Positions 8,388 to 16,128 of a stretch of 31,552 nt of DNA are shown piece after piece. A program made the position numbers and the translations under genes. This DNA comes from a virus: positions 1 to 31,552 of the IMG/VR virus record IMGVR_UViG_3300034072_001291; one strand, written 5' to 3'. The first letter of the stretch is position 1; each line of letters opens with the position of its first letter. Below the pieces are notes generated by a model. The model searched no databases. It saw nothing but the letters and a program-made list of their open reading frames with translations, and had not been told where the DNA came from.

Positions 8388-8719
8388 GCCTCGCCGGTGC
8401 TTTCGACCAGCAGTTCGATCGCGTGCTCACGCGGGCGGTCGATCGGGATGGGGGGCTGGAGCAGCTCGAACCGCTCGCCCAGCATCCCGATCGCGTCGGC
8501 GCTGGTGATCTGGCGGGTCAGGCCATCGATGCGCAGCCACAGGCTGTAACGCGCAAAGCTGCGTCGGCGCTCGCCTTCTTCGCGTTCGCCGCCGGGCAGC
8601 GCCTTGCGCGAGGCCGAGCGCGTACCCAACAGCTGCCAGGTCTCGACCTGCTGCAACCCGTCGTGCGTGAGCGTCCGGCGCAGGATTGCGACCCGCCGGT
8701 CGAGGTTGCCCGCCCTCAT
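8375..8719 (-). CDS. Head-tail adaptor / head closure protein (SPP1 gp16-like)
   Basis: 114 residues. It begins MRAGNLDRRVAILRRT, matching the 'AG.LDRRV.I.R' start of phage head-tail adaptor proteins, and ends in a beta-rich part with AIELLVEST. These proteins plug the connector after DNA packaging. It starts in an ATGA overlap with the upstream connector gene. Position in the canonical order connector - closure - gp10 - terminator supports the call. Confidence 0.85.
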   Translation of the reverse strand: MRAGNLDRRVAILRRTLTHDGLQQVETWQLLGTRSASRKALPGGEREEGERRRSFARYSLWLRIDGLTRQITSADAIGMLGERFELLQPPIPIDRPREHAIELLVESTGEAWAP

Positions 8720-9291
8720 AGCCAGATCCTGTAATTGGTCAGCAGGCTCTCGACCTGCATGGTGCTCGGCACCCTGGCGGCCACGGTTCCGATCGCGAAG
8801 CTCTCGCGCTGGGCGAACAGGTCGGCGACCATGATCAGGATCGCCGTCTTCAGCGGACCGGGAACGGTCTCGTATCCCAGCTCCAGCGTTACCCGGATCG
8901 CATCCTGGCGCCGCAGTGCCGCAGGCCAGGCCGTGCCATAGGCCGGGCGAAGGCCGGACTGCAGGCCGCTCCCGAAGAGCTCCCAGTTCGCCTCGGGCAG
9001 GCTCTGTTCGCTGCCCGCCGCATCGTCATAGGCGATGGCCGTAACGGAACGGACAGGCCCGATCGGCAGCGCCGTGAGATCATGCCAGTCGTTGGCCGCA
9101 CACCGGACGGTCTGCTGCACGAGCCGCGTGCCGGTGACGGCCTCTACCTGCTCGCGCGCAGCGGTGATGAAGCGCGCCAGCTGCTGATCATACAGCACCT
9201 CTTCCGCCTCGACCGCGACGAATTCCTTCGCCTCGTCGATCGATACCGGCTCGGAAGCCGGCGGCGTCAGGGTTACCGGCGCGCTCCACAT
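8716..9291 (-). CDS. Head-tail connector protein (phiE125 gp8 / HK97 gp6-like)
   Basis: 191 residues. The opening PVSIDEAKEFVAVEAEEVLYDQ and the helical RFITAAREQVEAVTGTRL match the adaptor family typified by phiE125 gp8, which forms a ring on the portal. A beta-rich middle (PVRSVTAIAYDD) and a C-terminal helix (LKTAILIMVADLFAQRE) complete the usual architecture. The gene lies 6 bases after the stop of the preceding gene and overlaps the next start by 4 bases. Confidence 0.85.
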   Translation of the reverse strand: MWSAPVTLTPPASEPVSIDEAKEFVAVEAEEVLYDQQLARFITAAREQVEAVTGTRLVQQTVRCAANDWHDLTALPIGPVRSVTAIAYDDAAGSEQSLPEANWELFGSGLQSGLRPAYGTAWPAALRRQDAIRVTLELGYETVPGPLKTAILIMVADLFAQRESFAIGTVAARVPSTMQVESLLTNYRIWL

Positions 9292-9297
9292 CGGGGC

Positions 9298-9654
9298 TTA
9301 GGCCTTGCCAGTCTTCTTCGCCGGCGCGGCGGCGGGCTTCTCCGCAGCTTCCGCCTCGGCCTTGGCCTTCGCCTCAGCCTCCGCTTCGGCGGCGGCATCC
9401 GCTTCGGCCTTGGCTTTCGCTTCGGCATCGGCCTTGGCCTTTGCAGCGGCCTCGGCCGCGACAGCGTCGATCACGGGCGTGTCTTCGCCGGTTGCTTCAT
9501 CTTCGAGCGGCAGCGGCTCGAACCCGTCGAGAGCCACGGCAAAGCCCGCACGGATCAGGCCAGAGGCCTCGCGCTCATCGCACTCGTGCTCATCGCCGCG
9601 GACAAGCGAAATCGCCGGGCCGCACAGCCCGGTCAGCATTTTCAGTTTCGGCAT
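9298..9654 (-). CDS. Small head protein with long Ala/Lys/Glu helix
   Basis: 118 residues. Residues 1-45 (KLKMLTGLCGPAIS..RGDEHECDEREASGLIRAGFA) match a short domain commonly found between the capsid and connector genes of siphophages, with the GD-E...A..LI.AG.A pattern. From about residue 66 onward the chain is almost only Ala, Glu, Lys and Asp, resembling TolA-type stalks and predicting one long charged helix. The DNA of that part is correspondingly repetitive. The function of such proteins is unsettled; decoration or head stabilisation is a guess. It starts after a hairpin-containing gap behind the capsid gene. Confidence 0.75.
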   Translation of the reverse strand: MPKLKMLTGLCGPAISLVRGDEHECDEREASGLIRAGFAVALDGFEPLPLEDEATGEDTPVIDAVAAEAAAKAKADAEAKAKAEADAAAEAEAEAKAKAEAEAAEKPAAAPAKKTGKA

Positions 9655-9705
9655 TGGTCGGTCTCCTTCGCAGGCCCGCGCAGCAGCTGCGCAGGCCAGC
9701 GAAAG

Positions 9706-9730
9706 CCCGGGCGAGCTTGGCCCGCCCGGG
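9706..9730 (-). terminator. Hairpin behind the capsid gene, terminator-like
   Basis: On the minus strand an 8-bp perfect stem (CCCGGGCG with CGCCCGGG) and a 9-base loop lie 13 bases after the capsid stop, followed by CTTTCG. A second dyad around GCGCAG-CAG-CTGCGC follows at about 9676-9690. The U-tract is poor, so this could be a partial terminator or an RNA-stabilising structure rather than a strong stop. Confidence 0.5.
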
Positions 9731-9742
9731 TCTCGTGTGCAA

Positions 9743-11023
9743 TTACAGCTGGCGCAGGTGCTTGACCGCCGCGGTGTCGGCGAGCTCGCCGTCGAAGCGG
9801 ATGAGACCGGCGAGGCCGATCTTCGGCCAGAAGCGCTCGCGCACCGTGCCGACCAGCGGGCTGCCGACCTTGCGGACGATGTAGGCGCTCATGTCGCCGA
9901 ACAGCACCGAGCGCGCACCCGCCGCGATCGCGGGGATGTCATCGTTCACCCAGTACTGCTTGCCGAGCACGAGGTCGGGCGCACCGACGCGTACGTCACC
10001 CATCTGCCAGAGGTAGTTGCCCTGCCCGTCCTTCAGGCGGCGGATCGCCCCCATGGTGGTGTCGGCGAACTGCCAGCCACAATTGGGGCTGCGGCGGTAG
10101 GCCGAGTTGACCGAATGCTGCAGGTTGATCAGCTCGTCCGCCGCGATCGCGGTGGCCGAGGCGGCGATCAGGCCCTGCGTCGAGGCACCGACGATCCCCT
10201 GGGGCTGGTTGGAACCGGTGCCGGTCGTCAGCAGGCGGTTGCCGATGCGGCCGAGCCGCTCACCGATCTTGCGACCGACGAAGGCCTCGACGTTGAAGGC
10301 CGAGTCCTGGAGCAGCTCGAAGCTGATCTTGATCCAGGGCGTGGCGTAGACGAACGCACCGAGGTTCTTCTCGCCGAACACCAGGTCGCCCGAGTTGTCG
10401 TCGGTCGGATCGCCGCCTTCCGCCAGCAGCGCCGCGGTGTTCCCCGTGTCGTTGTTGGTCGGGATGTCGAACGGATTGCCCGAGCTGGTGACGATCTCGG
10501 TCGTGATGCCCGGGTCGTACATCGGGCCCCAGGCCAGCATCGATTCGACGATGAAGCCGGCGAGCGTGGTCGGCACGGTGAAGCCGCCGGCCGCGTCGGC
10601 GCCGCCGGTCTGCACGCGGTTTTCCGCGACATAGCCGCGGCGCAGCAGCGCGCGCTGCTCAGGCGGAAGCGCGATGTCGGTGCCCTCGGCCAGCATCGCG
10701 TAGAACGCGGCGCGGTAATCGGCCTGCAGCTGCTCGTCGGAGCGGTCCTCCCCGCCCGGCTCGTCGGTGCCAGGCTCGCTGCCATCGCGGCCGTTGGGGC
10801 GGTTCCGGCGCCGGCGCTCTTCCTCGGCGTTCTCGAGCTCGAGCTGGCGCTCCTCGCGCTTGATCTTGGCGTCGAGTGCCTTGAGCTTCTCCATCACGGC
10901 GTCGTGGCGCTGCTCGGCCTCGGTGATGCGGGTGTTGTCGGTTTCGTTCTCGATCCCGTCGAGGATCGAGCGGGCTTCGGCGACGAGCTCGCCGCGCTGC
11001 TCGTAGTACTGCTGGAGAATCAT
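9743..11023 (-). CDS. HK97-family major capsid protein
   Basis: 426 residues. Residues 1-95 form a charged coiled coil (delta domain, acting as built-in scaffold) with an Arg run and a Gly/Asp/Glu-rich linker where the prohead protease would cut. The main part starts with RALLRRGYVAENRVQTGG..AAGGFTVP, continues with GIVGAS and ends with the segments GARSVLFGD and RFDGELADTAAVKHL. This is the usual layout of HK97-type shells. The gene is preceded by a perfect intrinsic terminator and followed by another hairpin, unlike its tightly coupled neighbours. The start is ATG at 11023 with GGAG 6 bases upstream. Confidence 0.95.
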   Translation of the reverse strand: MILQQYYEQRGELVAEARSILDGIENETDNTRITEAEQRHDAVMEKLKALDAKIKREERQLELENAEEERRRRNRPNGRDGSEPGTDEPGGEDRSDEQLQADYRAAFYAMLAEGTDIALPPEQRALLRRGYVAENRVQTGGADAAGGFTVPTTLAGFIVESMLAWGPMYDPGITTEIVTSSGNPFDIPTNNDTGNTAALLAEGGDPTDDNSGDLVFGEKNLGAFVYATPWIKISFELLQDSAFNVEAFVGRKIGERLGRIGNRLLTTGTGSNQPQGIVGASTQGLIAASATAIAADELINLQHSVNSAYRRSPNCGWQFADTTMGAIRRLKDGQGNYLWQMGDVRVGAPDLVLGKQYWVNDDIPAIAAGARSVLFGDMSAYIVRKVGSPLVGTVRERFWPKIGLAGLIRFDGELADTAAVKHLRQL

Positions 11024-11039
11024 CTCAGGCTCCGGTCAC

Positions 11040-11062
11040 AAAAAAACCCGCCAGCGGCGGGT
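11040..11062 (-). terminator. Intrinsic terminator between prohead protease and capsid genes
   Basis: Minus-strand reading gives a perfect 7-bp stem (ACCCGCC / GGCGGGT), a 3-base loop and an immediate run of seven T. It lies about 60 bases after the protease stop and 17 bases before the capsid ATG. It has all features of a Rho-independent terminator, placed inside the late operon. Confidence 0.85.
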
Positions 11063-11121
11063 GGTTGAGGACGCCGCGCGTGCGGATCGTCGCCTCGGGC
11101 TCTCGCCCGGTAATGGGTTGG

Positions 11122-11724
11122 TCAGATCTTCCGCTCGGCCTGCGCCTGCTTCATGCGGAGCCGGGCGAGCGCGCCCGACTTGTTGTGCTGCCGCCGTTCG
11201 GTGCGCGACTGTTCGAGGCTGCGCATCCCGGCCTCGGTGTCCGGATAGGCGGGGAAAGCGGTGTAGGTGACCTCGATAAGGTCGGCCTCCTGGATCGTCC
11301 GCAGCGGCGGGTCGACGGTCTCGTCCCACTCCTGCTTGCGCGCGACGAAGCGGAAGCTCATCCCCTCGATGTCACCGCGCTCGAGCTGCACCTTCAGGTC
11401 TCGGCCGTCGCTGGTGTCCGGCAGATCGTTCTCGAAGGCGAGGCCGCGGTCATCCTCGTTCAATCGCAGCGTGCCGCGGCTGCGCCGGCCAACCGGCCGC
11501 GAATCGTCATGGCTGTGCAGCGCGACGACGTCGCGCTCGCCAAGCGACCGCGTGAAGCATCCCGGCGCGAACTGTTCGGTCCACCACCCGCCGATATCGG
11601 TGCGGTTGTTCCACAGGACGGCGTAGCCGGCGGCTGTTCCGATTCCGTCATCGCCCTGCACCATGCGCAGCTCGCCGCCGCTGAGCGCACGGCGCTCCTG
11701 CCCGTCAGTCTTCGGTGCCGGCAC
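11122..11724 (-). CDS. HK97-family prohead protease
   Basis: 200 residues from the GTG at 11724. I prefer this start because a perfect AGGAGG (11736-11731) sits 6 bases upstream. ATG codons at 11769 and 11748 lie inside the end of the portal gene without such a site. The family pattern is GYAVLWNNRTDIGGWWTEQFAPGCF, then a His-rich catalytic region (ALHSHDDSRPVGR, His70/His72), then GMSFRFVA with the expected catalytic Ser123, then LIEVTYTAFPAYPDTEA. It trims the capsid delta domain during head maturation. The start overlaps the portal stop by 20 bases. Confidence 0.9.
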   Translation of the reverse strand: MPAPKTDGQERRALSGGELRMVQGDDGIGTAAGYAVLWNNRTDIGGWWTEQFAPGCFTRSLGERDVVALHSHDDSRPVGRRSRGTLRLNEDDRGLAFENDLPDTSDGRDLKVQLERGDIEGMSFRFVARKQEWDETVDPPLRTIQEADLIEVTYTAFPAYPDTEAGMRSLEQSRTERRQHNKSGALARLRMKQAQAERKI

Positions 11725-13021
11725 CGCCGTCCTCCTCTTCAAGTTCATCTTCCAGCGGCGTACCGCCATTCTGCCCCGCCCCGGGACCGGTGCCCGCGCC
11801 CGCCATCGTCAACGGCACGGTGGCCTGCTGCACGTAAAGCCGATCGCCACCCTCCATTGGCGGCCGCTGCTCGAGCGCGCGCGCCTCGTTCGGGGTCAGC
11901 TGCCCGGTCTGGATTGCGCGGGCCAGCGCCTCGCTGCGCTCCTTGAAGGCGCCGCGCTGCAGCCCGTCGAGATTGTGCCGCACCTTGCGCGCCGGGTTCT
12001 TCCACCCGTAGAGCTTCAGCGTGAGCTCATCCTCGAGCGCCTTGGCCCACTGCATCACCAGGTGCTTGGCCAGCCACAGATCCTGCTGCTCGGTGTTGCT
12101 GAAAGTGCCCTTGCTCAGATCCTGCACGAACACCGGCGGCATCTGCCACCCGCGGCTGATCTCCACGATCTGGAAGGCCCGCGCCTCGACCATCTGCCCC
12201 TTCGAGGGATCGATCCCGACCGCCTTCAGGCTGTGCCCGGGCGGCATGCCGAAGAAGTTGGAGTTGGATCGCCGCGCGAGATCGATCGCCCGCATGATGT
12301 CGGCCTGCGCGCGCTTGAACGCGTCCGCCCCGCTGGGCATCGGTCCCTCCAGCGCCAGCGGAGGAACCCCGCCGCCGAGGAAGAACCCGCCCGCGAAGCT
12401 CTCCATCGCGATCGCCAGGCTGATCGCCTTGTTGATCTTCCCGATCGGCGAGTAGCTTCCGAGCCCGTCCCGCTTCAGCATGAAAGGGACGTCGATCACA
12501 TCGCCCGGCACATATTCGCGGCCGTCATGGATATAGACCTTGCGACCGGCCACCCGCTTGATCGTGGTGAGCCCCGGGTCCATCGGCCAGATCCCGACCG
12601 GCCTTCTTCCGGCGCGCTCGATCCATGACAGGCCGCGGCCGCCGGTGAAGACCTGCTGCCAGAACCAGCGCCGCCAGCCATAGCTGGTCTCGCTCTCGTT
12701 CGGCGCGTAGCTGAGCAGCTGGGCGGGCTCGTCCTCGATCCGCTCGCCATTCTCGCCCGCCTCGAAGGTCGGCAGGGGCAATGCGGCCAGCGTGCGCGAC
12801 AGGAACGACACGATCGAAAAGACAGCGGGCACGCACAGCGCCGCCTCGACCGAAACGATGGGCAAGGCGCCCATCTTCTCGGCGACGCCCAGCAGGCGCA
12901 GCAGCTCCTCCGGATTTTCCGAGAGGCTGTACTTCGGATCCTCGAGCGACCGCTGCTCCGCCAGATATGATGGCGGCGCGCTGTCGCCGGGTTGCCCGAA
13001 GGCCCAGCTCCACAAACCCAT
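11705..13021 (-). CDS. Portal protein (HK97 gp3-like)
   Basis: 438 residues. It starts directly after the TerL stop (TGAATG). The pattern VSVEAALCVPAVFSIVSFLSRTLAALPL is the standard opening of HK97-type portals, followed by the wing region (GRGLSWIERAGRRPVGIWPMDP), the crown/stem region (RSNSNFFGMPPGHSLKAVGIDPS, SRGWQMPPVFVQDLS.GTFSNTEQQ) and LTPNEARALEQRPPMEGGD near the end. It forms the dodecameric channel through which DNA is packaged. The last 45 residues are Gly/Ala/Glu-rich and probably disordered. Confidence 0.94.
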   Translation of the reverse strand: MGLWSWAFGQPGDSAPPSYLAEQRSLEDPKYSLSENPEELLRLLGVAEKMGALPIVSVEAALCVPAVFSIVSFLSRTLAALPLPTFEAGENGERIEDEPAQLLSYAPNESETSYGWRRWFWQQVFTGGRGLSWIERAGRRPVGIWPMDPGLTTIKRVAGRKVYIHDGREYVPGDVIDVPFMLKRDGLGSYSPIGKINKAISLAIAMESFAGGFFLGGGVPPLALEGPMPSGADAFKRAQADIMRAIDLARRSNSNFFGMPPGHSLKAVGIDPSKGQMVEARAFQIVEISRGWQMPPVFVQDLSKGTFSNTEQQDLWLAKHLVMQWAKALEDELTLKLYGWKNPARKVRHNLDGLQRGAFKERSEALARAIQTGQLTPNEARALEQRPPMEGGDRLYVQQATVPLTMAGAGTGPGAGQNGGTPLEDELEEEDGGAGTED

Positions 13022-14788
13022 TCAGTTCTCGCTTTCATCCGGCGCGAGCCGGTAGTTCGGGTCATCCCAGGGAGAAGGCGGCGCCTCTTCCTCGCCCGAT
13101 CCGCCCGTCGCGGTCCCGATCGCCATGATCAGCGCGACGGCGCTGTCGATCTTGGCTTCGGGCCCGGGCTTGTTCGGGTAGACATTGTCCTTCTTGTCGA
13201 TCTGCGCGACGACGTTGCTCAGCTGCCATTCCATGACAGCACAGCCGCCGTGCGCGATCGCGCCCGAGCGTGTCAGTGCATCGAGCGTCTTCATCGGCTC
13301 GCTCATGTTGAGCACGATCTGCCGGTACTCGAGCATCGGGTGCCCGGCCTTCATCGCCGTGGTGACGAAGTAGTTCGCCTGGTGCGGGTCGTAAGGGACC
13401 TGCTCCAGCTGGAGGAAGCTGCTGATCTCCTCGAGCTTGATCAGCATCTCGTCGTAATCGAGGATCTCGCCCGGGTTTACCGAGAGCAGCCCCAGCTTGT
13501 CCCAGCCCTGATAGGACGGCCGATCCTCGACCGCCTTCTCGGGCACGAAGTACCAGCCCGTCCGGATCACCGGATCCTCCGGTGTCGGCTTCTCGCCTTC
13601 CGGCAGGATCAGCAGCTCGAGCGCCCCGATGTCGATCTTTGACGCGAGGTCCAGCGCCGCGATCGCGCGGCGTCCGCGCAGCTGCTCGAGCGTGAGGACC
13701 TCGTCGCCGGTCGGCGGGAGCCAGTCCCGCTTGCAGCGGCGCCATGCCTCGATATCGAAGTATGCCGCGCGGGCCGCGACCCACAGGTCGAGGTGCTTCG
13801 TCTTGAACGCACCGGCCTTGCGCGGCGTCCTGATCGCATCCCGCTGCCGCGCGAGGAGATAATCCTCGAGCACCGAGATGCCCATGTTCGGGTTCGCCTT
13901 GCGCAGCGCCTCGACGCTCTTCCAGTCGTCGTCCTCGTCGATCGTGTACTCGACGAAGAAGGTCTCGTGGTCGAGCGGGAACACCCCGCCCTCGCATCCG
14001 ATCCCGGCGAGTTTCTCGCGCTCCTCCCGGATCGAGGCGTAGCACGGGCCCGCCAGATTGTAGCCGGCCGTGGTGATGATCACCTGCATCGGCTGCTCGC
14101 GCGCGCCCATGCCGGTCTGCATCGTCTCGACCTGGCTGTCGTCGTCGTGCTCGTGGTACTCGTCGTGGATCGAGCAGCTCGGGCTCTGCCCGTCGCCCGG
14201 ATCGCCGATGATCGTCTCGAACTTCGACCCGTCAGCCGGCCGGATTATGTTCTTGGCAGTCAGCTCGATGCCGAAGCTGTCGCGCAGCGCCTGCGTCCGC
14301 TTCACCATCAGCCGCGCCGGGGTGAAGACCTCCCACGCCTGCTTCTCGTTGGTCGCCCCGCTGTAGACCTCGGCACCATGCTCGCCGTCGAGGCAGAACA
14401 TGTAGAGCCCGACGCCGGCGGCGATCACGCTCTTGCCGTTCTTGCGCGGCACCACGACGTAGAGGACGCGGTACCGCCGCAGCCCGTCGGCCTTGCGCAG
14501 CCACCCGAAGGCGCAGGCAAATATCCAGATCTGCCAGGGCTGCAGGATCAGGGTCTCTTTGCCCCGGGCCCATTTGCCTTTCGTGTGCGGCAGGCACTCG
14601 ATGAAGGCGCAGATCTTCTTCACCTTCTTCGGATCGAAGGTGAAGGGGAAGTCCTCGTCCCCCTGTCGTGTCAGCTCCTCGAGGAAGCGCTGGCACTGCA
14701 GCCGGATCGTCTTGCAGGCGAGAATCTCGCCGGCAACCACGTCGCGCGCGTATTTCTCCGCTATCGCGGCGTAGTCTTTGCTCCCCAC
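13022..14788 (-). CDS. terL: Terminase large subunit
   Basis: 588 residues. The ATPase half shows a Walker A variant VPRKNGKS (113-120), Walker B CSIHDE (205-210) and a coupling motif ITTAGY (238-243). The nuclease half has the acidic residues expected for the RNase H-like fold at Asp380 (AIAALDLAS), Asp467 (YDPHQA) and Asp548 (KIDSAVA). It therefore looks fully active as the packaging motor and DNA-cutting subunit. Length is normal for the HK97-like/P27 terminase type. It follows the TerS gene with a small gene between, and its stop abuts the portal ATG with no gap. Confidence 0.96.
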   Translation of the reverse strand: MGSKDYAAIAEKYARDVVAGEILACKTIRLQCQRFLEELTRQGDEDFPFTFDPKKVKKICAFIECLPHTKGKWARGKETLILQPWQIWIFACAFGWLRKADGLRRYRVLYVVVPRKNGKSVIAAGVGLYMFCLDGEHGAEVYSGATNEKQAWEVFTPARLMVKRTQALRDSFGIELTAKNIIRPADGSKFETIIGDPGDGQSPSCSIHDEYHEHDDDSQVETMQTGMGAREQPMQVIITTAGYNLAGPCYASIREEREKLAGIGCEGGVFPLDHETFFVEYTIDEDDDWKSVEALRKANPNMGISVLEDYLLARQRDAIRTPRKAGAFKTKHLDLWVAARAAYFDIEAWRRCKRDWLPPTGDEVLTLEQLRGRRAIAALDLASKIDIGALELLILPEGEKPTPEDPVIRTGWYFVPEKAVEDRPSYQGWDKLGLLSVNPGEILDYDEMLIKLEEISSFLQLEQVPYDPHQANYFVTTAMKAGHPMLEYRQIVLNMSEPMKTLDALTRSGAIAHGGCAVMEWQLSNVVAQIDKKDNVYPNKPGPEAKIDSAVALIMAIGTATGGSGEEEAPPSPWDDPNYRLAPDESEN

Positions 14789-14794
14789 ATCGGA

Positions 14795-15004
14795 CTAGGC
14801 GGTCTTCGCTTCCCAGTCGGAGGGCAGCTCCCGAACCAGGAGATCACGACCCGAGTGCACGGCGAATTCGCCGCTGCTGTTCTTCGCGACCTCGCCGATC
14901 TTAGTGTAGCTGCCATCCTTCATGGGCACGCGGCCGGGGCCCAGTGGGAATTCGAACACCTCGACCGGCCAGTCGTGGGTCGTGACGGTGACCTTGGTAG
15001 TCAT
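14795..15004 (-). CDS. Small protein between terminase subunits, unknown function
   Basis: 69 residues, starting MTTKVTVTTHDWPVEVFEF and ending ELPSDWEAKTA. It looks like a compact beta-rich protein without Cys, signal or membrane segment. It lies 12 bases after TerS and 6 bases before TerL in the same direction, so it is made with the packaging machinery. I do not recognise the family. A packaging accessory or head protein is possible but unsupported. Confidence 0.65.
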   Translation of the reverse strand: MTTKVTVTTHDWPVEVFEFPLGPGRVPMKDGSYTKIGEVAKNSSGEFAVHSGRDLLVRELPSDWEAKTA

Positions 15005-15016
15005 GAACGGTTTCCT

Positions 15017-15505
15017 TTAAAGATCGAGGAGCGCCGCGAAGGGATTGTCCTCAGGCTTCTCGCCCTGGCCGAGCCGCAGTGCCGTCGCCGGCGTGATCAT
15101 CAGTTCGGCGAGCAGCGCGTGCGCATGGCGCATCGCATCGCCCAGCATCTGCACTTCCGGCCGCTTGCGGATCATGAAGCCGTGCTGGGTCGCGCTCTCG
15201 TAAGTGTCGCCCTCGACCTCGAGCACCGCCTGGTAGCGGCGGATCTGCTCGAGCCGCATCGCGAGCAGCGCGACGATATCGACATAGTGCGGCGAAGCCC
15301 GCCCCTGCTCCTCCAGGATCCGCGCGATCGAGCCGAATAGGCCCTGCGCATGCTCCGACAGATGGAACGGCGGTGGCATGCCACCCGGCACCACTGGCGC
15401 CGGAACCTTCGCTTCGCGATCGCTGCGGTCAGTGCCGCGCAATCGCTTCAGCGCCGGCTCGGTCGGCTTCCGCCCCGACCCCGGCCGGGACCCTCCTCGC
15501 GGCAT
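15017..15505 (-). CDS. terS: Terminase small subunit (P27 family)
   Basis: 162 residues. The opening MPRGGSRPGSGRKPTEPALKR is the typical basic N-terminus of P27-type small terminases. It is followed by PPPFHLSEHAQGLF.SIARILEEQG and a helical DIVALLAMRLEQIRRYQAVLE segment. It binds the phage packaging start and recruits TerL. Its own ATG is preceded by AAAGGT and an A/T-rich 40-base stretch unusual for this window, which could include a promoter. The HNH gene lies 66 bases upstream, a common pairing for this terminase type. Confidence 0.9.
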   Translation of the reverse strand: MPRGGSRPGSGRKPTEPALKRLRGTDRSDREAKVPAPVVPGGMPPPFHLSEHAQGLFGSIARILEEQGRASPHYVDIVALLAMRLEQIRRYQAVLEVEGDTYESATQHGFMIRKRPEVQMLGDAMRHAHALLAELMITPATALRLGQGEKPEDNPFAALLDL

Positions 15506-15571
15506 GTTTTTACCTTTTGAAATCGACCGCGTGAAAATTTAACTGGGGCGGCGGTGTCCGTAGGGAACGCC

Positions 15572-15901
15572 CTAAGACTTCGACCCTCCCCCCCCGTGCT
15601 GCGCCTCGAGGCGCTCGGCCTTGGACTTGGCCTCGTGGCATGGCTTGCACAGTGCCTGCCTGTTCGACCGTGCTTCAGTTCCGCCGGCTGCCAAGGGTCT
15701 GATGTGGTCGACCTCGACCGCCCGGACATGTCTACCCTGCTCAAGGCAGAGCCTGCAGAACGGCTCTTCGACCAGCACGGCAGCCCGCATCGCCTGCCCG
15801 GCGCGACCTCTGATCCGCTTGTCGCGGTAGGTCGTTCGACGCGCCCACGGCTCACGAGGCTTCCATCCCGGAGGACGGAAGACAGGCGGCCGCTCGGCCA
15901 T
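15572..15901 (-). CDS. HNH endonuclease of the packaging module
   Basis: 109 residues from the ATG at 15901, which overlaps the stop of the preceding gene (TGATG). Zinc ligands C49-x2-C52 and C85-x2-C88 flank the HNH core: Asp65-His66 (EVDHIRPL), Asn80 and His89 (CKPCHEAKS). HNH proteins next to P27-type terminases are known to help TerL cut concatemeric DNA at packaging sites. That role is the likely one here rather than a homing nuclease, because the gene is coupled to its neighbour. The C-terminus is a short Gly4 tail encoded by an eight-base G run. Confidence 0.9.
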   Translation of the reverse strand: MAERPPVFRPPGWKPREPWARRTTYRDKRIRGRAGQAMRAAVLVEEPFCRLCLEQGRHVRAVEVDHIRPLAAGGTEARSNRQALCKPCHEAKSKAERLEAQHGGGGSKS

Positions 15902-16128
15902 CAGTCGACCTCGACGCCAAGCCCTGCCAGCTGCCGGTCGACGAAAGCGATCTGGGCCTGGCACTCGGCGATCAAGGGCGCCCGGCAGACGGCCTTGAGG
16001 CTTTCATCAGCATACTTGCCGCCGAGGATCACGTCGATCAGGCCCACTTCGACCGCATCGACCAACGCTTGCAGCTTGTATCGCCGGTCAACCAGCTCGC
16101 TCGCTTTGGGGAGCTCGGTCAGCTTCAC
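15901..16128 (-). CDS. Small helical protein, unknown function
   Basis: 75 residues from a GTG at 16128 that overlaps the Gam stop as GTGA; the stop overlaps the HNH start as TGATG. The sequence (KLTELPKASELVDRRYKLQALVD, AECQAQIAFVDRQLAGLGVEVD) suggests two amphipathic helices around a short middle. Two Cys residues, no signal or membrane segment. The tight coupling on both sides shows it is a true gene. I do not recognise the family. Confidence 0.7.
   Translation of the reverse strand: MKLTELPKASELVDRRYKLQALVDAVEVGLIDVILGGKYADESLKAVCRAPLIAECQAQIAFVDRQLAGLGVEVD

Noticed and set aside
9305-11068. 587-residue plus-strand open frame
   Set aside because: Antisense to the capsid and small head genes; it reads the complement of the Ala/Lys/Glu repeat and has Arg/Val/Gly shadow composition.
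13793-15340. 515-residue plus-strand open frame
   Set aside because: Antisense shadow of TerL and TerS, which show intact ATPase and nuclease motifs.
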